Origin: Fructobacillus cardui
Lineage (GTDB): Bacteria; Bacillota; Bacilli; Lactobacillales; Lactobacillaceae
Reading direction: 5' to 3' (one strand)
Length of the DNA stretch: 64,000 bases
Assembly (NCBI RefSeq): GCF_023218935.1
Contig: NZ_JAJIAL010000001.1
Shown here in pieces: positions 1 to 8,566 of the stretch. The notes beneath the pieces are model-generated. The model worked only from the letters and a program-made list of their open reading frames with translations. It did not search any database and was not told the DNA's origin. Each line of letters opens with the position of its first letter. Within the stretch, counting starts at the first letter, position 1. Made by a program: the position numbers and the translations under genes.

Positions 1-2338
1 AAGGTTCAAATGTTTTACTTACTTCGTTTCCAATTGTTTCAAACGATTTTTTTACCGATTGTGATAGTTTGTTTACGTTATTTTTAAACTTATTATTATG
101 CTTATACAACAACGAAAAAGTTCCCACAACTGGGTTTAATATAAACAAACCAATTTGTTTCCAATCCTTCTTGAAAAAATCGATTGCTTTTTTAGCAACT
201 TTTACAATGCTTCCAATCGTATTATCAACGAAAGTTTTAAACTTCTTATTGTTTTTGTAAAGCAGTGCAAAACCAGCTACTAAGGCTGTAACTGCAATAA
301 TAATTTCTGGTATACCGGAAGCCCAAAGAGCAGAATCAAAGGCGTATTGCGAAGCTGTAGCCAACATTGTAGATTCACGTAATTTTTTAAATCCATCGGC
401 CACCTTAGTAACAATTAGTGAGTCTTTCATTATGGTAGATAATTTGGACCAAGCAACAACGACTTGAGAAACAAACATCATTCCTTTAACTGCTGCAACA
501 ATACCAAAAATCGAACCAGCTAAGATTTTAAATGTCGTTTTGTGTTTAGTAGCAAGTTCACCAGCTTTCATCAACATTGGGACAAGTATTTTCAGCATCA
601 TTCCGCCCGTAGAAAGCGCAGATCCTCCTACCGCTTTTATTCCTTGGGCAAGCTTAATAATGTCATCAGAATGTTTAGCTACATAGTCGCCAAAATGTTG
701 GACACCATTAGTCAATTTCACCATAGTGTTATTGGCAAATTCGTCAAAGTCCTTACTCTTAAACGATTTACCAAATGCTGACGTAATGGTATTGAACGTC
801 TTGCTTAATTGTTGGCCAAAATTGTCAAACAGCTTAACCGTTCGGTCATCAGCCACCCAATCAGACACAGCTTTAAACAGCGGGTTTTTTGTTTCCAATA
901 ACGGTCTTGTAATTGACCCTGCCAACACATGGCTTTGCGCCTTGATTCGACGTTGCATACCAGTAAATGTAGACATCATGTTTTCACTGGCGTCTTTGTA
1001 TTTATCACCTAATTCATTAATAACGTTAGTGGCATCTTGAGCGGAAATCTTGCCATCAGACATTTGTTTCCGCAATTGTTCCATCGTTAAATTAGAATTA
1101 TGCTGAACTTCCTTTTCATATTCCAACAGTTTTTCGCCATACATTGGCAACTGATCAGAAATCATGTTGAAGTCGCCCAACTGCAACCTCGAAGACGACA
1201 TCATATGAGTGAAGTTGAGACCCAATCGTTCAACTTCTTCGTTATTCATTCCCAACGTATCAGCCAGTGTCAACATGGAACCAGTTAGCTTTTCTGTTGG
1301 CTCTTTCTGGTTGAAAACATGATAGAACTGTTGTTGCAATTCATTTACGACATCGTTTGATTGGCCAAACGCCTTAGACATGGAGTTAATGGAGTTAACC
1401 ATGTCCTGTCCTTTTTCGGCAGAACCGGTCAATGTATTCCAAGTGGCACCCATGACCTGTTGCTCTTTGTTGAAATCAGTACCAGCTTTTAACGTGTCAA
1501 CCAAATGAGCTTTCGATGAGGCCAATCCATTAATAAACGCAGCAGAAACAATGTTAGCCCCGAAAACTTTACCAAATAAATGACCGCTCTTGTTCACACG
1601 CTCATTCATTTTAGCTAATCGCTCGTTGACTTTATCAAGACTAGACGTGTTGATTTTAATACCATGGCTATTCATGGTTCGAATCTCTGAATTAGCCTCA
1701 GCAATTTTGGCCTTCATTTGAGCAACACGAAGTTCTTGTTTTTTGTAAGCTTCCGAGTTTTTATCGCCAGACGAAGCCAACTTATCCAGTTCTGCCTGTT
1801 GTATCTTCAAGATACCATTCAGGCTCTCACGATTCTTGGCTAACCCTTCCAGCTTTACCTTGTTAGCCTCATGCTCCTTACCTTCAGCCTTTAACTGTTT
1901 GACGTTGGCTTCGGTCAATTCGGTGTTGTGCTTAATGTCGTCATTAAGCTTAGCCATACCTGACGATTGGTACTTATAGGACTGTTCCGCCCTATCCAAT
2001 TGGCCATTGTAACTGTTTAACTGCCGTTCAGCTTTCGCCAATTCAGCCGTCAACATTCCTTGCAACTTTTGGCCTTTTTCCGTCGATGTATTGGTATTTT
2101 CCAACGCCTGCTTCAACGATTCAACCTTAGTTGTCTGTTTTTCAACAGCGGTTGTCAAGCCTTCATATTTGGCTTTTGAAGCGCCTAACTGGTCACCAGC
2201 GGACCTCATTTGTGCTTCTTGAACCTTCCACTCGTTTGTTGACTTCTTGACGTCATCAGTGAATTCTTTCAACGTCTTGGAAGCCGAAGTTGTATCAAGA
2301 GATAGCTTGGTCGCCATCTCATTTGTGATTTTAGCCAT
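1..2338 (-). CDS. Phage tape measure protein (3' end outside window)
   Basis: Sets tail length and takes part in DNA delivery in long-tailed phages. 779 codons are visible and the frame is still open at the window edge, so the C-terminus is missing. The N-terminus (MAKITNEMATKLSLDTTSAS) is followed by about 200 residues of highly charged heptad-like coiled coil rich in K, E, Q and A. A conserved tape-measure region follows (about residues 240-430, with the LGDFNMISDQLPMYGEKLL type motif at the end), and then hydrophobic segments around residues 590-720. The start is the ATG directly after the stop of the preceding T frame (TAAATG), with AAAGGAGG just upstream. This position, right after the G/GT pair, is the standard siphovirus order. 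Family assignment is strong. Confidence 0.93.
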   Translation of the reverse strand, partial: MAKITNEMATKLSLDTTSASKTLKEFTDDVKKSTNEWKVQEAQMRSAGDQLGASKAKYEGLTTAVEKQTTKVESLKQALENTNTSTEKGQKLQGMLTAELAKAERQLNSYNGQLDRAEQSYKYQSSGMAKLNDDIKHNTELTEANVKQLKAEGKEHEANKVKLEGLAKNRESLNGILKIQQAELDKLASSGDKNSEAYKKQELRVAQMKAKIAEANSEIRTMNSHGIKINTSSLDKVNERLAKMNERVNKSGHLFGKVFGANIVSAAFINGLASSKAHLVDTLKAGTDFNKEQQVMGATWNTLTGSAEKGQDMVNSINSMSKAFGQSNDVVNELQQQFYHVFNQKEPTEKLTGSMLTLADTLGMNNEEVERLGLNFTHMMSSSRLQLGDFNMISDQLPMYGEKLLEYEKEVQHNSNLTMEQLRKQMSDGKISAQDATNVINELGDKYKDASENMMSTFTGMQRRIKAQSHVLAGSITRPLLETKNPLFKAVSDWVADDRTVKLFDNFGQQLSKTFNTITSAFGKSFKSKDFDEFANNTMVKLTNGVQHFGDYVAKHSDDIIKLAQGIKAVGGSALSTGGMMLKILVPMLMKAGELATKHKTTFKILAGSIFGIVAAVKGMMFVSQVVVAWSKLSTIMKDSLIVTKVADGFKKLRESTMLATASQYAFDSALWASGIPEIIIAVTALVAGFALLYKNNKKFKTFVDNTIGSIVKVAKKAIDFFKKDWKQIGLFILNPVVGTFSLLYKHNNKFKNNVNKLSQSVKKSFETIGNEVSKTFEP

Positions 2339-2976
2339 TTATACCTCCTTTCCTTGCTGCTCTTCCGTCAGATTATCTGGATCAATACCAATCTCTTTCA
2401 AGAACGCATTTCGAGACAATGGACGGTCTTCCTTAGATTTAGCGTTCATAACTTCCATCATCAGGAAGTAGTCTTGCTCTTCATATTCTTCTGGCATGAC
2501 GTGCAGGTTTACCATCGCCTGCTGTTCGTTGTACGCCAAGTCCTTGAGCGCATTGTCTAAGTAGTCATAGCGCTCGCTTAAGCTTTTAAACTGTCATCAC
2601 CAGCCTTTTCAGCTTTGGAACCAGTGACTTCTTCAGCAAGTTTCATGGCAAATTCCATTACTTCGTCCAAGTCCTTTTCTTCGTCAATCTTTTCAACTTG
2701 TTTGTCACTCAGTTTCAACGTTTCAGCAATGTATCGAGTGGCTGTATCCGCCATTTCAATCATGCTGCCCATGTTTTGGTCGTTAAGTTCCAACGCTTCA
2801 AGACTATCCATGTCTTCAATGGCGTCGTTCTTCTTTTCGTTGCGCTTCTGGTCCAATTGCACCTTGTTCAGCGAGCGCAAGAATGCAATCGCCTTCTTAA
2901 AATTCTTGGTAGTGGTCTTAACTTCCACCTTCTTTGCTTGTCCCAACAGTTCCTTAACATCAATTTTTACTGACAT
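2339..2976 (-). CDS. Tail assembly chaperone GpGT, made by -1 frameshift from gpG
   Basis: Long form of the tail chaperone. The T frame (about 2339-2584) lies in the -1 frame relative to gpG and is open from before the gpG stop down to TAA at 2339. Slipping at the heptamer T TTA AAA (2590-2584) joins 131 gpG codons to about 81 T codons (SLSERYDYLDNALKDLAYNE and onward), giving about 212 residues. The T part has no good start of its own: only a TTG at 2539 without a Shine-Dalgarno sequence. This supports expression by frameshift. In lambda-like phages G recruits to the tape measure and T recruits the major tail protein; the gene order here matches. Confidence 0.85.
2578..2976 (-). CDS. Tail assembly chaperone GpG (short form)
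   Basis: 132-residue, strongly charged protein (MSVKIDVKELLGQAKKVEVK at the start) that ends LKA-stop just after a slippery heptamer. Start ATG 2976 is chosen over the longer frame because AAGGAG sits 6 nt upstream. The family binds the tape measure during tail assembly and is not in the mature virion. It lies between the major tail protein and the tape measure, as usual. Confidence 0.85.
   Translation of the reverse strand: MSVKIDVKELLGQAKKVEVKTTTKNFKKAIAFLRSLNKVQLDQKRNEKKNDAIEDMDSLEALELNDQNMGSMIEMADTATRYIAETLKLSDKQVEKIDEEKDLDEVMEFAMKLAEEVTGSKAEKAGDDSLKA
2584..2590 (-). other. Programmed -1 ribosomal frameshift slippery site
   Basis: On the minus strand the heptamer is TTTAAAA, read in the gpG frame as T TTA AAA. 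It fits the X XXY YYZ rule exactly (X=T, Y=A, Z=A). The 0 frame meets TAA two codons later, while the -1 frame continues AGC TTA AGC GAG for about 81 codons. Confidence 0.88.
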
Positions 2977-3023
2977 ACTATATCTCCTTGTGTTGTTTAG
3001 TTTTTGGCGCCCTTTTGGGCATA

Positions 3024-3048
3024 ATAAAAAGCCGTCCAAAGACGACTT
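3024..3048 (-). terminator. Intrinsic terminator after the major tail protein gene
   Basis: On the minus strand an 8-bp stem AAGTCGTC / GACGGCTT (one G-T pair) with loop TTTG is followed by TTTTTATT. It probably lowers expression of the chaperone and tape measure genes relative to the abundant tail tube protein. Confidence 0.7.
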
Positions 3049-3054
3049 GTAAAA

Positions 3055-3714
3055 TTAATTAGATGATGAAGTTGGTGCTGGTGTTGACGGAGCTGATACC
3101 GCCGTTCCAGTAGCTGATGGGAAAATGTCGTTGAACATCTTCTGCTTGTCGAAGTTTGGAAGCCATGAGAAATAACGCTTACCAAATCCATCATCGCCAC
3201 GTTCCAAATGACCGAACGTCAAAACGTCCTGTGTCCGCTTTTCAGCAGTATCGTTCGTTGCGACGTTTTCTGATGCTTCTGTGACAATACCTTGGAAGAA
3301 TCCAAAGTAGACTGCTTCTTGGTCGTCAAACGCATCTGCTGACTCTACCAACAAAGCAATTCGGTTGTTAGAGTTTGCCTTACCATTGATAGTAAAGCCA
3401 CCTCGACTATCTGGCGCAGCACCCAACATCCGTTGCTTAACTTCTGCTGGAACATGGTTAACCGTCAATACAGTTTGGGCGTTACCCTTAGCGGCTGATT
3501 TGTAAACCAGCTTGTTTGAACCATAAATGTCTGACAAAGCACCTTGCAAGTTTGTCATGTTGGCTGATGCAATACCCATAGATGAAGACTGGTCAATCAT
3601 GAATACACCGCTCGTGTCTGACGCATCACCATTGATACCGTTGACACCAGTGATTACCTTGCCGTCTTCACCAATACGGGCAACCCATGCCCGCCCAATT
3701 CCTAATGTAGCCAT
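3055..3714 (-). CDS. Major tail (tube) protein
   Basis: 219 residues, starting MATLGIGRAWVARIGEDGKV. Fits the phage major tail protein family of Gram-positive siphoviruses (phi13-like): a beta-rich body and a low-complexity Ser/Thr/Pro/Ala tail (SAPSTPAPTSSSN). It builds the tail tube as stacked hexamers. It sits between the tail terminator gene and the G/GT chaperones and is followed by its own terminator, as expected for a highly expressed structural gene. Start ATG 3714 overlaps nothing; AAAGAGGT lies just upstream. Confidence 0.88.
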   Translation of the reverse strand: MATLGIGRAWVARIGEDGKVITGVNGINGDASDTSGVFMIDQSSSMGIASANMTNLQGALSDIYGSNKLVYKSAAKGNAQTVLTVNHVPAEVKQRMLGAAPDSRGGFTINGKANSNNRIALLVESADAFDDQEAVYFGFFQGIVTEASENVATNDTAEKRTQDVLTFGHLERGDDGFGKRYFSWLPNFDKQKMFNDIFPSATGTAVSAPSTPAPTSSSN

Positions 3715-4080
3715 TTAAATACCTCTTTCTGTCTTTGAGACAATAATTGTTTGATAATCTTGGAATGTGTCGGGGTCTTGAATACGACCTCGAACATTTG
3801 AAATTACATATCCGTTTGAAATTAAAAAGCGCATCAAATCTAACTCAACCGAGTCATAATCCAATGTGCTTTTTGTGCTATAAAAAACTTGAATTTCTAA
3901 GTCATACTGCATGTTTTGGAATGTGTTTGACCCGAAATCTTTAATTTGTTGTGTGCTATCCGTAATAAAAATAAACGTGCTGTCCGATGGTGCGCTCGAT
4001 GGAATAGATTTGACGTATACCCTGTCTGCCCAACCGAAACGCCCGTTTAACATCTTGTATAAATTACTTAATACAGTCAT
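3715..4080 (-). CDS. Tail terminator / minor tail protein (DUF806-like)
   Basis: 121 residues (MTVLSNLYKMLNGRFGWADR). Resembles the DUF806 group found just before the major tail protein gene in lactococcal and other lactic phages, where the protein is thought to cap the tail tube. Its ATG overlaps the stop of the preceding gene by 4 nt, and its stop abuts the ATG of the major tail gene. Assignment rests on length, position and general family look; no catalytic motif is expected. Confidence 0.72.
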   Translation of the reverse strand: MTVLSNLYKMLNGRFGWADRVYVKSIPSSAPSDSTFIFITDSTQQIKDFGSNTFQNMQYDLEIQVFYSTKSTLDYDSVELDLMRFLISNGYVISNVRGRIQDPDTFQDYQTIIVSKTERGI

Positions 4081-4499
4081 TTTTTGGCCTTTCTCAATTG
4101 AATATCAGACAGCTTCTTGGCCATTGCTTCGTTCGCCGCTCCTTGAAATTCGATAAAACCTTTATCGATAAAGTGAGTCGGCGCTTTCTTGACCGTTCCA
4201 TCGTTCACAAAACGAGCAATTCGAGCATGGTTAACACCATCTTTGCCTTTTTTTGCAAAGCCAAAACCAGTATGACCATCTTCTGGTTCACCCTGAATTG
4301 GTCCAATCTCGAAGCTATCCTTCAGATGGTCAATTCGTCCATGTTTGCGTCTGCCGTTGTACGGCGTAACCGATGGCATGTTTTCTTTCAGAACGTTAGC
4401 GCCACTTTTCGTAACCTCTTCTCGCTCTTCAACTGTCAAATTAACTAAACCACCTAATTGGTTCAACATGCCATTCATTTGATTTTCAAAATCACTCAT
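4077..4499 (-). CDS. HK97 gp10-like neck / tail completion protein
   Basis: 140 residues. The central part has the features of the gp10-like family: a helical N-terminus, a basic stretch PYNGRRKHGRIDHLKDS, then HARIARFVNDGTVKKAPTHF near residue 100, a motif common to this family. It acts at the head-tail interface. It is translationally coupled to both neighbours by 4-nt overlaps. Confidence 0.8.
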   Translation of the reverse strand: MSDFENQMNGMLNQLGGLVNLTVEEREEVTKSGANVLKENMPSVTPYNGRRKHGRIDHLKDSFEIGPIQGEPEDGHTGFGFAKKGKDGVNHARIARFVNDGTVKKAPTHFIDKGFIEFQGAANEAMAKKLSDIQLRKAKK

Positions 4500-4834
4500 G
4501 GCTTATCCACCTCCTTCAACGTCAACAAGTCAAAGGTGTCACGCAACGAACGGTTATCCGGACTAAAAATGACGAACCGATAGACAATTCCGTCAATTCG
4601 TACCTGCATGTTCGGCTTGATTTCGGGGTCGTGTCGTACGACAATCTGCCTCGTATCAGTTTTAGTTACACCCAACAATTGATACTGTTGATTGAACGTC
4701 TGATTACGCCAGCCAAACCAACGGGAAAACGAATAAGTGAACTTATCTTCCGGGTTGCCGTTCGTCTCATTCGGGACAGAATCGACATAACCAAATTCGC
4801 ACCGGTCAGTAAACTCATTTGGATTTATCTGCAT
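4496..4834 (-). CDS. Head closure / head-tail joining protein
   Basis: 112 residues from ATG 4834, preceded by CGAGGAGG; the longer frame to 4897 would begin inside the upstream gene with no Shine-Dalgarno sequence. The sequence starts MQINPNEFTDRCEFGYVDS and is beta-rich, with the NMQVRIDGIVYRFV segment typical of head-tail joining proteins (SPP1 gp16-like stopper group). It seals the portal after packaging. Confidence 0.8.
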   Translation of the reverse strand: MQINPNEFTDRCEFGYVDSVPNETNGNPEDKFTYSFSRWFGWRNQTFNQQYQLLGVTKTDTRQIVVRHDPEIKPNMQVRIDGIVYRFVIFSPDNRSLRDTFDLLTLKEVDKP

Positions 4835-5144
4835 TCTTCGCCTCCTCGAACAACAAATATTCGCCACGTAATTGGCCAATAATCGACTCAACCGCAACGT
4901 CTACTGGATAAGACTGAACCAATGATAACGACGTTCTAAACGTGTAATAACTACTTGCAAGGGCAATTACTGCCGTCTCGAATAGTGGTGCTACCCGTTC
5001 TTCTGTGTAGAAATCATCATAATCATATCCAATAGCATTCTTAATATAAGATTCGGCAGCAGTTGAATAACCCGTTAGCAACGTATCGTCAGCACTGCTA
5101 TCAATCCTTAAGGACAGCTTCAACTTATCAATTGATACTAGCAT
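4815..5144 (-). CDS. Head-tail connector (adaptor) protein
   Basis: 109 residues, mainly helical: MLVSIDKLKLSLRIDSSADD with LLTGYSTAAESYIKNAIGYD. This is the classic Phage_connect (HK97 gp6-like) pattern of an N-terminal LR(I/V)D..DD.LL element followed by helices. It forms the adaptor ring under the portal. It overlaps the next gene by 20 nt. The 66 nt between it and the capsid gene hold no gene. Confidence 0.82.
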   Translation of the reverse strand: MLVSIDKLKLSLRIDSSADDTLLTGYSTAAESYIKNAIGYDYDDFYTEERVAPLFETAVIALASSYYTFRTSLSLVQSYPVDVAVESIIGQLRGEYLLFEEAKNADKSK

Positions 5145-5210
5145 TGTGTCCTCCTATTAGCCGCCCCATTCTGATTGGGTACTGTTTATTTATCCGGCGA
5201 CTGAAATTGA

Positions 5211-6413
5211 TTACTTACCTGTTGGAGCGGCTGCCGTACCGTTGAATTGTTGGTCTGCCAATGCAGCAAATGAAGCAACTACATAGGCGTCTGAATCAGT
5301 TGGCTGTACATCGAAACGGTCGATGACACGCAACTTAGTGGTGTCAGTTTCAAATGAACCAGCACCAATGTTCGTTGTCTGAATCGTCATGTCTTCGCGG
5401 TCAAATAACGTAACCGCTTGGTCCAATGCACCGAAGTACAATGGGTGATTTCCTGAAATGTCAGGCAACCAACGGTTTGAAACCACCTTCAATTGGTGTC
5501 CCAAGATATTGTATTGGTCTGGTTGAGTTGGGTCTTGCTCCAACAAATACTTACCAGTAGCGGTCTTAACCTTGCTCAAAGCTACCCAACCAGCTTGGTT
5601 CGTCACAAATGATGACAACATGTGGATGGCAGGGTCGAGTTGTCCCATCAAATCCTTAATGTCGTCAAACTTGGCAACTGTTGCCTTCTTAGGCGCTTGG
5701 TTCAATTGGTTGATGATGGCTTGGTTACGAGTAACAACGACCTTGCGTGATACCCAAGTCGTCAACCATCCCATGATGTTTTCAGCAGTATCTTTCAACA
5801 ATGAGTTAGTGACTGTTTGAATACCTGCATAACGCTTGATAAGATACTTAACCATCGTCAAGTGTGGTTCATCAATTTCGCTAATTGTTGCATCATCTGC
5901 ATCCAAGTTTTGCAATGGCGTAATGTCTGTCCACTTTTCATACACACGAGAACCTGACAACGTGCCGACTGTTTCAACCTTGACCAGTTCCTGCAATGAT
6001 TCGTATTGACGAACCAAGAGATGGATTTGAGTCTGGATGTCTTGCGGAATTGTCAATCCTGCATTAGTACCAGAACCATCAGTTGTTGAGTTAACGGAGT
6101 TCAAAAAACGTGGATTGCCAGTGATCATGTCCTTGAAATCTTGAACGAATGAAGCCTTTACGTCTTCTTCCTTCTTAGTCAATGGTTCTGCCTTCGTGTT
6201 CATCACTTCCAATGCTTGTGCATCTTGGGCTTGTTCCAAGTTTTGCTTTGCCAAGTCACGCTTAGCAATTGCGTTGTCGATTTGGTTCTTCACTTCAGCC
6301 ACTTCGTCGGCTGTGACCTCATCGTTGATGGCCATTGCTTGCGCCTTGGCCTGCAAGTCTGATACCTTTTGCCCGGCATCAGTAAATACCTTGTTCAGTT
6401 CATTAATGTTCAT
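5211..6413 (-). CDS. Major capsid protein, HK97 fold, with N-terminal scaffolding domain
   Basis: 400 residues. Residues 1 to about 95 are a charged, Ala/Gln/Lys-rich coiled coil (delta domain) that acts as built-in scaffold and is normally removed by the protease encoded next door. The shell domain starts around GNPRFLNSVNSTTDGSGTNA and contains QTQIHLLVRQYESLQELVKV, as in HK97-like capsid proteins of lactic phages. Cleavage probably falls near residues 95-105; that site is inference. The next gene upstream is the ClpP-type protease, as expected. Confidence 0.92.
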   Translation of the reverse strand: MNINELNKVFTDAGQKVSDLQAKAQAMAINDEVTADEVAEVKNQIDNAIAKRDLAKQNLEQAQDAQALEVMNTKAEPLTKKEEDVKASFVQDFKDMITGNPRFLNSVNSTTDGSGTNAGLTIPQDIQTQIHLLVRQYESLQELVKVETVGTLSGSRVYEKWTDITPLQNLDADDATISEIDEPHLTMVKYLIKRYAGIQTVTNSLLKDTAENIMGWLTTWVSRKVVVTRNQAIINQLNQAPKKATVAKFDDIKDLMGQLDPAIHMLSSFVTNQAGWVALSKVKTATGKYLLEQDPTQPDQYNILGHQLKVVSNRWLPDISGNHPLYFGALDQAVTLFDREDMTIQTTNIGAGSFETDTTKLRVIDRFDVQPTDSDAYVVASFAALADQQFNGTAAAPTGK

Positions 6414-6424
6414 ACACTTTCTCC

Positions 6425-7192
6425 TTAAATTTGTCCTAACAAAATAGCCGCCTTCTGATTTCGTAAATCAGATAAGCGACTATCACTTGTTTCTTCAGTT
6501 GTTGATTTTTCCGTCTTTTCTGACGGGTCTTGTTCGACTACTGGTTCTTCGACCTGCTCGTGTTGTTCTTCCAAATCAGCCTTCGCTTTCAAATTCATGA
6601 ACTTGGCTACTGCTGATTTTGGAATAATATCAGTCACGGCGTTGGCAACCTGCAACGTTGGTTCTTCAGCGAACATAATGTTGTCTGCAAATCCTTTGTC
6701 AACGGCATCCTTTGCACCAATCCATGTCTCATTAGACATCATGTTCAACAATTGTCCTTGGTCAATGCCGGTTTTTTCCTCATAAGCTGAAGCAATCGAC
6801 TGGTCAATTCCTGACAGTGCGTTGATTTGCTTCCCTAAGTCGTCCTTATTACCTTGGGCAACCGTTGAAGCCTGATGAATCATGATTTGGGCTGTCGGAC
6901 TAATGTTGACTGTATCACCAGCCATCGCGATAACTGAAGCGGCCGATGCGGCCAATCCTTGAATATTGACAACAATATTATTAGGTGCAGAACGTAACAT
7001 CGTATAAATTTCAGAAGCGGCAAATACATCGCCACCGTTTGACGCAATGTTGACGGTCACATCGTCATTGTCATTCGCCTCATCAATTGCAGCACTAACT
7101 GTATTAGGTGAGATTGAATTCATGCCGAAGTAGTCGTACATCGTCGCTGTATCGTTATCTACAACCGGGCCCTTCACATCAATAGTTGTCAT
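6425..7192 (-). CDS. Prohead maturation protease, ClpP-like (S14)
   Basis: 255 residues from ATG 7192, preceded by AAAGGAGG and overlapping the portal stop by one base (TAATG); the longer frame to 7288 lacks a ribosome site and runs into the portal gene. ClpP fold: NIASNGGDVFAASEIYTML, the nucleophile Ser in GLAASAASVIAMAG, and the His in AQIMIHQAST. The C-terminal third is acidic and low complexity (EEPVVEQDPSEKTEKSTTEE), probably flexible. It cleaves the capsid delta domain during head maturation. Confidence 0.92.
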   Translation of the reverse strand: MTTIDVKGPVVDNDTATMYDYFGMNSISPNTVSAAIDEANDNDDVTVNIASNGGDVFAASEIYTMLRSAPNNIVVNIQGLAASAASVIAMAGDTVNISPTAQIMIHQASTVAQGNKDDLGKQINALSGIDQSIASAYEEKTGIDQGQLLNMMSNETWIGAKDAVDKGFADNIMFAEEPTLQVANAVTDIIPKSAVAKFMNLKAKADLEEQHEQVEEPVVEQDPSEKTEKSTTEETSDSRLSDLRNQKAAILLGQI

Positions 7193-8361
7193 TAGCTTTC
7201 CTCCTTTCCACCAGCGCTTGGTGGTTCTGCTGGCACAACATACTCGGGCATGTCTTCTGGCAAATATCCCGAGTTCTTCAGCAACCACTGTGCTTGTTCT
7301 GGTGAGAGTGTTCCATATTGTGAGAGTAATTGGATATTAGAGGCGAAGTCGTTGTTCAGTGGATCGAGTGCAGGCTTCAAATCAATTGATACCTTCGCAC
7401 CCAACTTATTAGATAGTTCAGACGTGATTGAATTGGCGAATCGCATCAATGCCTTGGCGTATTCACCGCCAATCATATTAAGAGACGATTGTTGGTCTCC
7501 TTGCCCATTCAAAACAGAATCAGGTACACCATATACCTTGGCAATCTGTGTCCCCGTCCAATCCGTTTGCGACAATAGCTTTGACACATCATTCTTAACT
7601 TCCAATGGCGAATAATCAGACAAATTGTCCAGCACAATTGGTCCGCCGTTTGATTCGTTAATCTGTTGCATGAACTTTCGTGAAGCCGCAGCACGGGTTT
7701 TATCATTTAGCAGACCCATATCCATCTTCAAAATTCCAGGCGACAGAACAGACTGCGTTAACGCGTTCAATGTCAGCTTGTTTGAATTGTCCTTAATCTT
7801 AAATTCGTTGGACAAAGCACTAAGTGGACTTATACCAGTAGCCCCACCGTTCTGACTCATCATTCTAAAATGAATCATATCGTTAGCTGGAATTGCTTCC
7901 TTGTAGCCAACCAATGGACTGTCGAATGAAGCGTTATAATAAACGCCCGAAAAGTCTTCTAACGCGTAAATTGTCACTTGGCTTGGGCGCAAATACTCCC
8001 AACGCATATCATTACCGTTGACGTTGCGCCATCGATAGATAAACGCTTCGCCACCTAACAGCAACTGTGCAAATACTGACTGCCAAAACGCGTGACTGTT
8101 TGACCAATTATTCGTTGGATTATCAATCATCGCCTGCGACTGTTTTTTATTAGCATTCAACTTCGACGTCGCTAAATCTGAACTCAATTGATAGATAACC
8201 GAGTATACATCAGAATTTTCCAGTGCTTTTTCTGCCGTCACATACTTATTGTCACTATTATCAACGTTCAGATAATTGATGACATCACCGTCTGTAAATC
8301 CAATTTCAACACCACCAGGAACCGACAACCCATTTTGAAAGTTCGGCGTAAAAAGTGGCAT
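7192..8361 (-). CDS. Portal protein, HK97 family
   Basis: 389 residues. Forms the dodecameric DNA entry and exit ring at one capsid vertex. Typical segments: EKALENSDVYSVIYQLSSDL at the start of the core, HAFWQSVFAQLLLGGEAFIY, and the conserved TGISPLSAL. The C-terminal region contains the clip and crown helices (PEQAQWLLKNSGYLPEDMPE). Stop and next start overlap by one base with the protease. Confidence 0.92.
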   Translation of the reverse strand: MPLFTPNFQNGLSVPGGVEIGFTDGDVINYLNVDNSDNKYVTAEKALENSDVYSVIYQLSSDLATSKLNANKKQSQAMIDNPTNNWSNSHAFWQSVFAQLLLGGEAFIYRWRNVNGNDMRWEYLRPSQVTIYALEDFSGVYYNASFDSPLVGYKEAIPANDMIHFRMMSQNGGATGISPLSALSNEFKIKDNSNKLTLNALTQSVLSPGILKMDMGLLNDKTRAAASRKFMQQINESNGGPIVLDNLSDYSPLEVKNDVSKLLSQTDWTGTQIAKVYGVPDSVLNGQGDQQSSLNMIGGEYAKALMRFANSITSELSNKLGAKVSIDLKPALDPLNNDFASNIQLLSQYGTLSPEQAQWLLKNSGYLPEDMPEYVVPAEPPSAGGKEES

Positions 8362-8555
8362 TATTCATTTCCTCCTTTCATTTGATACGCCAGCAATTCA
8401 CTTGCCAGCGCAACCAAAAACGAAGTGATCGCAATACTTAGAAATCCCCATCGATTTCCAAAAGAAAACGCGAAAATATTGATGAAAATCATCGAAATCG
8501 TGAAAAAAATGACATCAAAAAATCGCCATATAGTCGCTAATAGTTGTTTAATCAT
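8361..8555 (-). CDS. Small membrane protein between terminase and portal (DUF1056-like)
   Basis: 64 residues with two hydrophobic segments (about residues 12-33 and 38-55). Small membrane proteins of this size and position, resembling DUF1056, are common between terL and the portal gene in lactococcal and lactobacillus phages; function unknown. ATG 8555 has AGGAG 9 nt upstream, overlapping the TerL stop. Its stop overlaps the portal start by one base. Confidence 0.7.
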   Translation of the reverse strand: MIKQLLATIWRFFDVIFFTISMIFINIFAFSFGNRWGFLSIAITSFLVALASELLAYQMKGGNE

Positions 8556-8566
8556 GTATATATCTC

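Noticed and set aside
2354..3052. Plus-strand frames opposite gpG and GpGT
   Set aside because: Shadows of real phage genes; no ribosome sites, and all structural genes run on the other strand.
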